Source: Cloacimonetes bacterium UBA3900 (GTDB lineage: Bacteria > Cloacimonadota > Cloacimonadia > Cloacimonadales > Cloacimonadaceae). Taken from it: a stretch of DNA of 41,700 nt. The position numbers and the translations under genes are program-made. This document shows, piece after piece, positions 1-8,711 of this stretch; the stretch's first letter is position 1; each line of letters starts with the position of its first letter. The notes beneath the pieces were generated by a model, which worked only from the letters and a program-made list of their open reading frames with translations, was not told the origin of the DNA and searched no databases. The DNA lies in the NCBI GenBank assembly GCA_002391675.1, contig DGFM01000017.1:178116-219815 (forward strand). Reading direction: 5' to 3'.

Positions 1-143
1 CTAAGGGAGGCCGCATGAAATCGACGTTTTAGAGGGCGGTTTTGTTTTCGCAAAACCGCTGCGCAGGGCAAATATTTCAAAATGGCCGGCGATCCCAAGC
101 TTCGAAACTCAAAAACGAACACCTACCTTTTTAGTAGGTATTA
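1..143 (+). repeat. Partial copy of an intergenic repeat (3' portion)
   Basis: Bases 1-30 are identical to the reverse complement of 24660-24689, and weaker similarity continues through the TGCGCAG and ATTTCAAAA stretches and a TTCGAAA motif. The copy ends in a small hairpin at 121-139 (ACCTAC, 7-base loop, GTAGGT). A second hairpin lies at 36-59 (GCGGTTTTG / CAAAACCGC). The copy begins abruptly at base 1, so its 5' part lies outside the window. No protein is encoded: the ATG at 15 that is open in the middle copy meets a stop after five codons here. Confidence 0.8.
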
Positions 144-200
144 GAGCCGGGATGAGGAACTGAGAATTTGCACCTTTTTATCTCAATCTGTTTTTTACCA

Positions 201-228
201 TTGACTAAAAACACAGCTCCCGTACAAT
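201..228 (+). promoter_or_regulatory. Sigma-70-type promoter for the MutL-like gene
   Basis: TTGACT (201-206) and TACAAT (223-228) are separated by 16 bases. Transcription would begin near 235. This is downstream of the ATG at 227 and so supports the ATG at 263 as the true start of the following gene. Confidence 0.65.
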
Positions 229-262
229 GCCTTTAAGTAAGAAAACTCTCGGGAGGTTTCAG

Positions 263-3112
263 ATGATCGCAAATTACAAATACGCCGTTATTACCGATGT
301 TGGCAGCACAGCCACCAAGGCAATTCTGTTGGACATCGCTTCCCAGATACCTTCGCTCATTGCGCTTGCATCGCATCCCACCACGGTGGAGCTGCCGCAA
401 AATGATGTGTGTATAGGCATCAGAGAAGCCTGCAAAGCTTTGGAGGAAAAAGCTGAAATACGGCTTTTTGAGGATGCGGAAGAGCTCCGTTTCCTGCCTG
501 AAGTCCAGTTTTTGAGCAGCAGTTCTGCGGGTGGAGGCTTGCAGATATTGGTGATCGGGCTCACGTTGTTTGATTCTGCCAGCAGCGCGCAGCGAGCCGC
601 TTATGGAGCCGGAGGCGTGATCTTGGATACCTTTGCCATCAACGATGGCCGTCAGGCTGCCGAGCAGATGATGGCCATGCGCAACCTGCATCCGGACATG
701 ATCTTACTGAGCGGCGGCACGGATGGCGGAGCTTTGAGCAGTGTGTTGAGACTGGCTGAAATCCTGAGAGTGGCAAAACCGCTGCCAAAGTATGAAACAG
801 ACACTCCCATCCCCACGCTCTATGCGGGCAACAGCGAAGCTGCAGACCTGGTTAAAAAGATGATAGGCAAGGACTTTGATCTGCACATCATGCCCAATCT
901 CCGCCCCAAGATGGATGTGGAAAATCTTGAGCCAACCCAAGAGGCGATCCGGGACCTCTTTATGGAAAACGTGATGGAAAGGGCACCCGGATATTATAAG
1001 GTAAAGCAGATCACGCAGAGCGACATCATCCCCACTCCCCTGGGCGTTTTGAACACCTTGAGCCTCTTTGATCAGCAGGCGCAGCGCAATATCTTTGCCT
1101 TCGACGTTGGTGGAGCAACCACAGACGTATTTTCCCAGATAAACGGACACCTGCAACGCACCGTAAGCGCAAACCTGGGCATGAGTTACAGCGCTCTGAA
1201 CGTACTCAGGGAATCTGGCGAAGAAAGCTTTATGGAGATGCTGGGTGAAGGATTCACAGCTGATGAGGTGCGCAACTATATTGGCAACAAGTGCCTCAAC
1301 CCCACCCTCCTGCCCGCGACGGAAGCGGAAAAGGCGATCGAGAAAACATTGGCGACTCAAGCAGTACGTTTGGCATTGAAGCGGCATCGGGAGATGCACT
1401 TCAACCAGGAAAAGGTCGGCTTTTTGGAGCGTGTAGCGGGCAACGATCTGGACGGCTTCGATTTTAAATTCAATTACCAGGTCTATGAGCAGAGATACAA
1501 GTTTCAGCAGAGCGATATAGACCTGATCATCGCATCGGGAGGCGTCTTTGCACATTTGGAAGACCCGCTTGATGCAGCGCTGATCATTGCCAATGCCGTA
1601 AATCCCAAAGGCATCACGGAATTCAAGGTAGATAATGATTTCATCAGCCCGCACATCGGCGTCTTGAGTGAGGTAAATCCTGAAGTGGCGACGCAGCTTT
1701 TGGCGCAAGACAGCCTGTCGAGCGTGGCCTGGCACATCGCACCCATCTTCCCCAAAGGGCAGAAAAAGGCCTTCCTCAGATACAAGGTAAACGGTGTGGA
1801 TAAACAGTTGCAGCCTTACAGCTTGGAGATTTTGCCGGCGGGTGAAAAGGAGATCACATTCCAGCTTGGTTCGGATGTAAACTTGGGGAAATCAAAGCAT
1901 AGCCAAGGCTTGAAAACCTCTCTACCCGTGATCCTGGACAGCAGAACTCAGAAGTCAAATGCGCAACCTCTCAAAGCAGAGGCAGTTATTCGCATCACAG
2001 ATGAGCTGAAGGATCCCGGCTTCCAAGCTTTGAGCAGCTACCGGCGCCAGGTTCGTTTGCCTTACAAGGGCGAGGTGCAAGTAACCGTGGGACAGGCAGT
2101 TGAACCCCAAGACATCGTTGCCGTCAATCGTTATAACCCGCCGCGGCTATTCATCGTGGATGGCTTCAGCAAGTTTGGCGTTTTGCCCAAAGATGTGATC
2201 GAGAGCTCGTTTTGCATCAAAGTGCAAGATGAGGTGGATTTTGACGAGCTGATCGCCGAGGTTCCGGATGATCCAACCTGGCCCTCTTACCTGCGCAAAA
2301 GCCGCAGAATCATCAGCCCCATCAGAGGAAAGGTGGAGATGATGGACTATCATACCGGCCTGGTGGTGCTCTCCGAAATCCAGGATTACAGCACCAAGCC
2401 CACAAAGATAGACCTGGCCAAAGCAATGGGCGTAAAACCCCGACAGGTGGGGCGCTATCTCTCCAAACCGGTGGGAGATTTTGTGTATAGAGGCGATGTG
2501 ATAGCCAGCAGGAAAGCGGCAGGCGGCTTCAACTTTGTGAAAGCTCCGCAGACCGGGAATATCACGCATTTTGATAGCAAAACCGGCGTTATCACCCTCC
2601 AATACAAGACTTCGCCCATCGATTTCCCTGCTCATGTGCACGGTGAGGTTATAGAGCTGCAAGCTGAAGAATCCGTCACTTTGCGCTATGAAGCACGAAG
2701 GCTGGATGGCAGCCTGGGAGTGGGAAAAGATAGCAGCGGCACCCTGTATTGCATAGATAATGAAGCTGCGATCGGGGATTCGGATTTGAAAGGCAAGCTG
2801 ATCGTCTGCTCTTTTGCGCCCGGATTGGAACTCTTGAACTCGCTGAAAGAGAAGCAGATAGCAGGCTTGATCTGCAGCAGTATGGAAGAGAAAACGCTCT
2901 GTGGCTTTATCCGGCAGGAACTGGGCGTAATCAATACGGGAAACGAGCCTTTAGCCTACTCCATCCTGATCCTCAAGGCTTTTGAGAAGCAGGCGATGTC
3001 GAGCTCGCTTTGGCAGGAACTGAAGGCTATTGAGGGCAAACACGCCTACCTGGCTCCTCATACCAGGATCAGAGCCGGTGTGGTGAGGCCCTTTTTGGAT
3101 TGCCAGGCATAG
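263..3112 (+). CDS. MutL/GlmL-like ASKHA-fold protein with a long C-terminal extension
   Basis: MutL/GlmL proteins are encoded with cobalamin-dependent carbon-skeleton mutases and aminomutases (glutamate mutase, ornithine aminomutase) and are thought to act as reactivating ATPases. The ASKHA nucleotide-fold motifs are visible: DVGSTATKA near residue 12, DVGGATTDV near 281 and an IASGGVF adenosine loop near 422. The protein is 949 residues, about twice the usual 450-480. The second half contains stretches that look like barrel-sandwich (lipoyl-like) folds: GEVQVTVGQAVEPQD near 603, and about 680-810 with SPIRGKVEMM and VKAPQTGNITHF. I chose ATG 263 over the in-frame ATG 227 because GGGAGG sits 6 bases upstream of it and the -10 box overlaps the other ATG. 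No mutase subunit is visible next to it, so the partner enzyme is unknown. The MutL-family call is firm; the substrate is not. Confidence 0.82.
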   Translation: MIANYKYAVITDVGSTATKAILLDIASQIPSLIALASHPTTVELPQNDVCIGIREACKALEEKAEIRLFEDAEELRFLPEVQFLSSSSAGGGLQILVIGLTLFDSASSAQRAAYGAGGVILDTFAINDGRQAAEQMMAMRNLHPDMILLSGGTDGGALSSVLRLAEILRVAKPLPKYETDTPIPTLYAGNSEAADLVKKMIGKDFDLHIMPNLRPKMDVENLEPTQEAIRDLFMENVMERAPGYYKVKQITQSDIIPTPLGVLNTLSLFDQQAQRNIFAFDVGGATTDVFSQINGHLQRTVSANLGMSYSALNVLRESGEESFMEMLGEGFTADEVRNYIGNKCLNPTLLPATEAEKAIEKTLATQAVRLALKRHREMHFNQEKVGFLERVAGNDLDGFDFKFNYQVYEQRYKFQQSDIDLIIASGGVFAHLEDPLDAALIIANAVNPKGITEFKVDNDFISPHIGVLSEVNPEVATQLLAQDSLSSVAWHIAPIFPKGQKKAFLRYKVNGVDKQLQPYSLEILPAGEKEITFQLGSDVNLGKSKHSQGLKTSLPVILDSRTQKSNAQPLKAEAVIRITDELKDPGFQALSSYRRQVRLPYKGEVQVTVGQAVEPQDIVAVNRYNPPRLFIVDGFSKFGVLPKDVIESSFCIKVQDEVDFDELIAEVPDDPTWPSYLRKSRRIISPIRGKVEMMDYHTGLVVLSEIQDYSTKPTKIDLAKAMGVKPRQVGRYLSKPVGDFVYRGDVIASRKAAGGFNFVKAPQTGNITHFDSKTGVITLQYKTSPIDFPAHVHGEVIELQAEESVTLRYEARRLDGSLGVGKDSSGTLYCIDNEAAIGDSDLKGKLIVCSFAPGLELLNSLKEKQIAGLICSSMEEKTLCGFIRQELGVINTGNEPLAYSILILKAFEKQAMSSSLWQELKAIEGKHAYLAPHTRIRAGVVRPFLDCQA

Positions 3113-3332
3113 CCACTATCTTCAAAGGCAGTTTCATAAGCGGCGACATCAGCCCCCGCCCTGGCTTGCAATGCTCGTGGATACAGCCAGATAGGCGGTC
3201 TGTGACCGTTATTCCCGCTTTGCAAAAACACTGTTAATCCAACAATGGTGTAAAAAACACTTGCCCAAAATAGGCATTCTAAAAAGATGGTCTCTCAAAT
3301 AGTAAAATTTAAACCCTAAGTGGAGGATATAC

Positions 3333-5123
3333 ATGCTTGACGACCTCAGAAAACGACAGAAAGTGGTCATCTACATCGTGGCAGCAGTCTTTATTTTAAC
3401 AGGAGCTGGTGGCACGATTTTCGGCCTTAAAGAAGGCCTATTTGGACGTGGCAGATACGTAGGAAAAGTGAATGGCAGCAAGATAACCATTCAGGAATTT
3501 CAAAACAAGGTTGCAGAAATCACAGAGAGATACCGCAACCAAGGGCAACAGATTGACGAAAGTTCCCGTGCCTGGATATCGAGCTCTGCATGGGAAGAGC
3601 TGGTGAATGAAAAGCTCTGGGAGCAACAGATCAAGAAACACAGGATCAAGGTCTCCAACGACGAGCTTCTCACCGAGATTCAAAACAATCCTCCCCAAGA
3701 ATTGATGCAAAATGAGCAGCTGCAGACCAATGGCGTCTTCGATAGAAGGAAATACATCGACGCACTCAAGAATGACCTGCAGTTTTATGCCATTTTGGAA
3801 GACTATATGCGCACTTACCTGCCTCGTAAGAAGTTGCAGGACAAGATCAAGAAAGACGCCAAGATCACCATGGACAGCCTCAAGGTGGAATATACCAGGG
3901 AAAATGACAAAGTAAACGGTAAAGCCCTGTGGTTTGACTATAATAAGGCGGATTCGGTGTACGTGAGCGATGCCGAAGTACGTAACTATTACAACAAAAA
4001 CAAAGAGACAGAATACAAAAAAGGCCCTGCCTCCAGGATCAAATACCTGCTGTTTGAAGTGAAGCCCAGCGACAGGGATTACAGCCTGGTAAAAGTCGAG
4101 ATGGACAAGCTCTATCAGCGCATCATGAAGGGCGAAGATTTCGCCTCCCTGGCAGAGACCTACTCCGAAGACCCGGGTTCAGCTCAAAATGGCGGTTCCC
4201 TGGGCGAATTTGGCAGAGGACAGATGGTGCCGGAATTTGAAAAGGCAGCCTTTGCCCTCAAAGCAGGCGAAGTTTCCAGGCCCGTGCGTTCAGACTTTGG
4301 CTGGCATATCATTCGCTGTGATGAGGTGGTGGCCACCGGTGCGGAAGCCAGGATCAAGGCCTCTCACATCCTGATGAAGGTCGAGGCTTCAGACCAAACA
4401 CATGATGAGGTCATGGCCGCAGCAGACAGAGCGCAAAAGCTGACCAAGAAAAAGGGGATCGATGCCGCAGCCAAAGAGCTGAAAATGGAAGTGATAGAAG
4501 GCAATTGGCATCCTCATGATCAGGAAAATATCGCCGGATTTGGCAACCTGCCCGAGCTGAAAAACTTCATGCTCAAAAAGAGAGAAAAATCTGTATCTGA
4601 CGTGTTGAGAGACAGAAGCGGACGCTACATCGTGGCTTATCTCACAGACAATAAGAAGGTCTATTATGAAGACTTTGAAACCATCAAACTGCAGATCAAA
4701 TACAAGCTGGAAAAAGACAAGAAGATCGCCAACGTGGAAAAGAAAGCACAGGCCTTCCTGAGCAGCACCACTCCCTCGGAATACTTTACCAAAGGCGTGG
4801 CAGCCGGCTGGACTCTGGTGGAACTCAAGGGCCACAAACATAATAGCTATATCAATGAAATCCACGCCATCAGCCATGAATTTACCGAAGCTGCCCTGAA
4901 ACTGAGAACTGGGCAGTACAGCTCGTTGGTGAAAACCAAGGAAGGCCCCTTCGTGATCTGGGCAGAAGAGAGAATCAAGCCCGATATGGCTGCTTTTGCC
5001 AAGGATAAGGATGAACAAAACAGGCTGCGTGACAAGCTGGAAAATGCCGCTTTCAACCGCTGGTTTGATCAGACCAAGAAAGACGCCAAGATCGTGGACA
5101 ATAGAAGCTATTTCGGATTTTAA
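3333..5123 (+). CDS. PpiD/SurA-like peptidyl-prolyl cis-trans isomerase, membrane-anchored
   Basis: Periplasmic foldase predicted to help outer-membrane and secreted proteins fold. Residues 11-31 form a single N-terminal membrane anchor (VVIYIVAAVFILTG...), placing the rest in the periplasm as in PpiD. Residues about 40-200 are a SurA-N-like chaperone region. Residues about 230-332 are a clear parvulin domain, with FASLAETYSEDPGSAQNGG, the GEFGRGQMVPEFE motif and FGWHIIRCDE. A second, degenerate parvulin-like segment begins near 339 (ARIKASHILMKV). The length of 596 fits PpiD (about 620). The start is supported by TGGAGG upstream. It lies 12 bases before the phosphohexomutase gene and probably shares its transcript. 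The one-anchor, parvulin-plus-degenerate-repeat layout favours PpiD over SurA. Confidence 0.85.
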   Translation: MLDDLRKRQKVVIYIVAAVFILTGAGGTIFGLKEGLFGRGRYVGKVNGSKITIQEFQNKVAEITERYRNQGQQIDESSRAWISSSAWEELVNEKLWEQQIKKHRIKVSNDELLTEIQNNPPQELMQNEQLQTNGVFDRRKYIDALKNDLQFYAILEDYMRTYLPRKKLQDKIKKDAKITMDSLKVEYTRENDKVNGKALWFDYNKADSVYVSDAEVRNYYNKNKETEYKKGPASRIKYLLFEVKPSDRDYSLVKVEMDKLYQRIMKGEDFASLAETYSEDPGSAQNGGSLGEFGRGQMVPEFEKAAFALKAGEVSRPVRSDFGWHIIRCDEVVATGAEARIKASHILMKVEASDQTHDEVMAAADRAQKLTKKKGIDAAAKELKMEVIEGNWHPHDQENIAGFGNLPELKNFMLKKREKSVSDVLRDRSGRYIVAYLTDNKKVYYEDFETIKLQIKYKLEKDKKIANVEKKAQAFLSSTTPSEYFTKGVAAGWTLVELKGHKHNSYINEIHAISHEFTEAALKLRTGQYSSLVKTKEGPFVIWAEERIKPDMAAFAKDKDEQNRLRDKLENAAFNRWFDQTKKDAKIVDNRSYFGF

Positions 5124-5135
5124 AAGGATATAAAA

Positions 5136-6491
5136 ATGAGTAAATTAATGACCGGTGTGAGTGGTGTGAGGGGCATTTTTGCCCAAACTTTGGACCCCAT
5201 GGTAGCGATGCGCTTCGCCGCAACCTTTGGCGAGTTTATCAAAGCGGATAAACCCAAGGCCACCATCGTGGTGGGAAGAGATAGCCGCACTACCGGTCAG
5301 GTGATGAATAAAGCCATAATTTCGGCTCTGATGGGCGTGGGATGCGATGTGATCGATATAGGCATCGTGGCTACGCCCACAGTGCTGCTCAATGTGCAGC
5401 GCTTCAAGGCTGATGGAGGCATTGCCATCACCGCATCGCACAATCCGCCGGAGTGGAATGCGATGAAACTTATTGATGGGGACGGTATGTTCCTATCGCC
5501 CCAACGCTCTGCTGCTTATCTGGCCTCGGTGGATGCGCCCATCACATGGCAGAATTGGCAACACATTGGCAAATGCAGAATCCAAGACGATGCCATCCGC
5601 TATCATATAGATAAGATTTTGAATATCAGCTACCTGGATGTGGAAGCAATCCGCTCCAAGCGTTTCAAAGTGGTGGTGGATAGCGTCAACGGAGCCGGAG
5701 GCCTCATCTCCCCTATCCTGCTTGAGGAATTGGGCTGTGAAGTGGTGCTGATCAATGAAGAGCCCAGCGGCCACTTTGCGCATCCCGCAGAGCCTTTGAA
5801 CGAAAACCTGAAGCAGCTGGAAGAAGCGGTGAAAAAGCACGGAGCAGACCTTGGCTTTGCCACCGACCCGGATGTGGACAGGCTTTCCATCGTCAATGAA
5901 CACGGCGAGTGCATTGGCGAAGAGCTGAGCGTGGTCTTGGCTCAACTGTTTGTGCTGCCCAAACATAAGGGTGACATCGTGGTAAACCTCAGCAGCTCCA
6001 TGTTGAGCGATGATGTGGCTGCACGCTTTGGAGTGAAAGTGCACAGGACCAAGGTGGGTGAAATCAATGTGGGCAAAAAGATGCAGGCGCTGAAATCCCC
6101 CATTGGAGGCGAAGGAAATGGCGGCATCATCTGCCCGGAAGTCAATTACACCCGCGATGCAGTTGCGGGTATGGCGTTGATCCTGGGCTTGCTGGCCCAG
6201 AGCGGTAAGACGGTATCGCAGTGGCAAGAAGAGCTTCCCAAGTATTACTTTGCCAAGTCCAAGATGGAAGTGGATCCCAAGCAGATGGACGCCATCATGG
6301 CCAAAGTGCCCAAGCTCTTTGCAGAACACGAGATAGATACTCAGGACGGCGTGAAGGTGATCGCCAAGGATTGGTGGATACACATCCGCAAAAGCGGCAC
6401 TGAGCCCATCATCAGGATCTACGTGGAAAGCCCTGACCCCGCACGAAGCGAAGAAATCTGCAACGAGACGATAGAGAAGCTTAAGAAATAG
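5136..6491 (+). CDS. glmM: Phosphohexomutase, GlmM/phosphomannomutase family
   Basis: Alpha-D-phosphohexomutase that moves phosphate between C6 and C1 of a hexose or hexosamine phosphate, feeding UDP-GlcNAc and other sugar-nucleotide synthesis in the cytoplasm. All four family signatures are present: the phosphoserine loop TASHNP with catalytic Ser101; the Mg2+ loop DPDVDR with Asp244, Asp246 and Asp248; the sugar loop GEGNGG; and the phosphate clamp RKSGTEP near the C-terminus. The length of 451 is normal. GEGNGG and RKSGTEP occur in both GlmM and archaeal-type PMM/PGM enzymes, so the symbol is tentative; it could also act on mannose or glucose phosphate. AAGGA precedes the ATG. Confidence 0.85.
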   Translation: MSKLMTGVSGVRGIFAQTLDPMVAMRFAATFGEFIKADKPKATIVVGRDSRTTGQVMNKAIISALMGVGCDVIDIGIVATPTVLLNVQRFKADGGIAITASHNPPEWNAMKLIDGDGMFLSPQRSAAYLASVDAPITWQNWQHIGKCRIQDDAIRYHIDKILNISYLDVEAIRSKRFKVVVDSVNGAGGLISPILLEELGCEVVLINEEPSGHFAHPAEPLNENLKQLEEAVKKHGADLGFATDPDVDRLSIVNEHGECIGEELSVVLAQLFVLPKHKGDIVVNLSSSMLSDDVAARFGVKVHRTKVGEINVGKKMQALKSPIGGEGNGGIICPEVNYTRDAVAGMALILGLLAQSGKTVSQWQEELPKYYFAKSKMEVDPKQMDAIMAKVPKLFAEHEIDTQDGVKVIAKDWWIHIRKSGTEPIIRIYVESPDPARSEEICNETIEKLKK

Positions 6492-6592
6492 CAGGCCATT
6501 TTGCCGTTTTCCCCGCCGGCCGCTGCCGGAGTCACTTTGCCCAGTCGGTACCGGGCGAGGATATAAAAAAGAAACCACAAGGAAAAATCCAG

Positions 6593-6976
6593 ATGAAAAG
6601 AACGATTATTATTGTGCTTACATTACTGCTGGTATTGATCGCCGGCTGCAGAGATGCCGACGTCGTGTCACGCAATATCAGCAAGGATGCCGACCAGTTT
6701 AAGGTACGCAGACGTGTGATATTTTATAATGCCATCACCGACCAAATCATGTTTGAAATGGTGGGAAATCTGAGCATTGAGACGAGTGCAAATCACAAAG
6801 AGCTCGCTGTTACAGTGAAGCTTGGAGAGAATGAGTATCGCAAGCACTTCCTCGGGCTCAGCGACAACGTTACCTATATTGTGGAGCAGCTCGACCACAG
6901 CGATGTCAGCCGCTACCAATACGAACTGGTATTCAAGCCAAAGAGCATTGTGCCCGCAACGATAGACATAGAATAA
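6593..6976 (+). CDS. Small phage-type beta-sandwich lipoprotein
   Basis: Predicted outer-surface or periplasmic lipoprotein of 127 residues. Residues 1-18 are a hydrophobic signal and IAGC is a lipobox, with lipidated Cys19. The mature part contains VVSRNISKDADQF, RRVIFYNAITD and HFLGLSDNVTY. From memory these match a family of small lipoproteins, often named beta-sandwich lipoprotein, that is common in tailed-phage genomes. The family's role is not firmly known; a surface or superinfection-exclusion role is a plausible guess only. The gene stands alone between glmM and the V-ATPase operon with no phage genes nearby, so it looks like an acquired phage gene or a cellular relative. AAGGA lies 10 bases before the ATG. 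Confidence 0.75.
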   Translation: MKRTIIIVLTLLLVLIAGCRDADVVSRNISKDADQFKVRRRVIFYNAITDQIMFEMVGNLSIETSANHKELAVTVKLGENEYRKHFLGLSDNVTYIVEQLDHSDVSRYQYELVFKPKSIVPATIDIE

Positions 6977-7203
6977 ACGCAGATTCGGCGCTTCCCCAAT
7001 CCTTGTAGCTACGCTCTGCAAGTGCGTATCCTTGGAGTTTTACGTCTGGAACCTTGGACTCGGTTTAAGACCGCAATCCCTTGTAAGCTAATAGACAAGC
7101 TCGTCTTGGGTGAATTAAGTTAAGAAAAAGTAAAACATTGGTTGACATATTAGCGAGCCTCAAAAAAGTGGGACTAAATGAATATCAAGCTGGAGAATAC
7201 CAA

Positions 7204-7809
7204 ATGTCAGATCAGTTGCAAGACCTTTTACAGCGAGTGTATCAGGAAGGGGTTCAGAAAGCCCAGGTTGAAGCTGAGCGGCTAATCAAAGAAGCTCAGG
7301 CCAAAGCCGATGATACTGTCTCCAAAGCTGAAGCCGAAGCTGAGAGTATCGTGAGTAATGCTCATACCAAGGCCGAAGAACTCAAGAAAAACACAGAAAC
7401 AGACCTCAAGATGGCTGCTTCCCATACGCTAAACAGCGTGAAACAACAATTGGTGGATGTCGTCCTGCTCAAGGCTTTGGATGATCCCACCAAAGCCGGC
7501 TTTTCAGATCCCGCCTTTCTCAAAGACATCATCTTGGCAACCGTGGATGCCTGGAAAGCCAACAATGCTGAAGGAGTCATACAGATCAGCGAATCCATGA
7601 AAGGTAAGCTCGATGAAGGCTTTTTGGGCTCATTGGGCACCAAACTTCAAGGAAAACTCCACGTGGAGTTCAGCCCCGCCATGAAGCAGGGCTTCAGCCT
7701 CTCCCCCGTCGATGGAAGCTACAAACTCAGCTTCACCGATGAGGATTTTGCCAACCTCTTCAAAGGCTATCTCAGACCTCGCACCGCTAAGCTGCTTTTT
7801 GGCGAATAA
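7204..7809 (+). CDS. atpE: V-type ATP synthase/ATPase subunit E
   Basis: Peripheral-stalk subunit tying the A3B3 head to the membrane sector. Residues 1-80 are a charged Ala/Glu/Lys coiled coil (VQKAQVEAERLIKEAQAKAD...), followed by a compact C-terminal domain, as in subunit E. The length of 201 fits the family. I start it at ATG 7204, which has GGAG 8 bases upstream; the open frame extends to a TTG at 7138, but that lacks a ribosome site and the added residues are not family-like. It is first of a seven-gene ATPase cluster and 6 bases from the DUF2764 gene. No separate subunit G/H, the usual coiled-coil partner of E, is visible. Confidence 0.88.
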   Translation: MSDQLQDLLQRVYQEGVQKAQVEAERLIKEAQAKADDTVSKAEAEAESIVSNAHTKAEELKKNTETDLKMAASHTLNSVKQQLVDVVLLKALDDPTKAGFSDPAFLKDIILATVDAWKANNAEGVIQISESMKGKLDEGFLGSLGTKLQGKLHVEFSPAMKQGFSLSPVDGSYKLSFTDEDFANLFKGYLRPRTAKLLFGE

Positions 7810-7815
7810 TAGAAT

Positions 7816-8700
7816 ATGTCACGCGGCAAATACTACTATTTTGTGAGCGGCTTGCCTCGCATCAGTATGGAGGATACCAAGCTGCAGATTGAACCTGCCA
7901 GCTTCGTCGAACAAGCCTCCACGCAGCTCACCAAATCAGATCTCAAGCTGCTCAGGCTTTTGGATCTGGAAGCGTCTATTCCCATCCTGCTCTCCCTATT
8001 ATATAAGGAAGAGCCGCAAGACCTGCCCATAGCCTACGATCAGAGCTATTGGGAAGCATTCGTGGAATATGCGCACTACAAAATTGAGAAGAAAGATGCG
8101 GCTATGCCCTCCAGATTCAAAGAGATACCGGAGGTTTTCCTGAGCTTGGCGCTTGAGTTTCTCCCGCTGGAAGAAAAGCCTGATAAACTGCTCTTTGAAC
8201 ATAGATTCTATCAGGGATTATATGAGTTTGCCGGCCAACACCGCAATACCTTTATCAAGACATGGTTTGACTACCGCCGGACGGCTCGCAACATCATCCT
8301 GGCGCTCAATGGGCGCACGCATGAGCTTGACTATGCACCCTGGCTAGTGGGAGACGATGAGCTCACGCAGCAGTTGGCCACAGGCAGAGGCAGCGACTTT
8401 GGCATCGGTAAAAGCAACGACATCTTTGATGATTACTCACGCGCCTACGAACAGAATACAGTGCTCCCGCGTGAACGTGCTTACGACGCTTTGGCATGGA
8501 AGTTTATCGATGATCTAAACTTTTTCCAATACTTCTCCATAGACAAGGTGCTTGGCTATTATGCCCAGCTTCTGATCTTGAGCCGTTGGCTGAGCTTTGA
8601 TGTAGATAAGGGAAAGCAGGTGTTTTTTGATACGCTTTCCTCACTGAGAGACAGCTTCAGCTTCCCGGCTGAATTCAATATAAAACAAAAAATAAAATAG
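7816..8700 (+). CDS. DUF2764 family protein of the V-ATPase operon
   Basis: Uncharacterised 294-residue soluble protein. The N-terminus (KYYYFVSGLPRI) and its place between subunits E and A are typical of DUF2764, a family found almost only in bacterial V-ATPase operons (Chlamydia, Spirochaetes, Bacteroidetes). It is helical and rich in aromatic residues. The operon has no recognisable subunit C, and DUF2764 is a reasonable candidate for the missing C (d)-type socket that joins rotor ring and central stalk; that is inference. The ribosome site is weak, and translation may be coupled to subunit E, which ends 6 bases upstream. Confidence 0.82.
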   Translation: MSRGKYYYFVSGLPRISMEDTKLQIEPASFVEQASTQLTKSDLKLLRLLDLEASIPILLSLLYKEEPQDLPIAYDQSYWEAFVEYAHYKIEKKDAAMPSRFKEIPEVFLSLALEFLPLEEKPDKLLFEHRFYQGLYEFAGQHRNTFIKTWFDYRRTARNIILALNGRTHELDYAPWLVGDDELTQQLATGRGSDFGIGKSNDIFDDYSRAYEQNTVLPRERAYDALAWKFIDDLNFFQYFSIDKVLGYYAQLLILSRWLSFDVDKGKQVFFDTLSSLRDSFSFPAEFNIKQKIK

Positions 8701-8711
8701 AAGGTACGATA

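Noticed and set aside
704..1735. A 343-codon minus-strand open frame opposite the MutL-like gene
   Set aside because: Antisense shadow; the plus-strand frame contains all ASKHA motifs and has a promoter and ribosome site.
7138..7203. N-terminal extension of V-ATPase subunit E from a TTG
   Set aside because: No ribosome site at the TTG, while ATG 7204 has GGAG at good spacing and begins family-like sequence.
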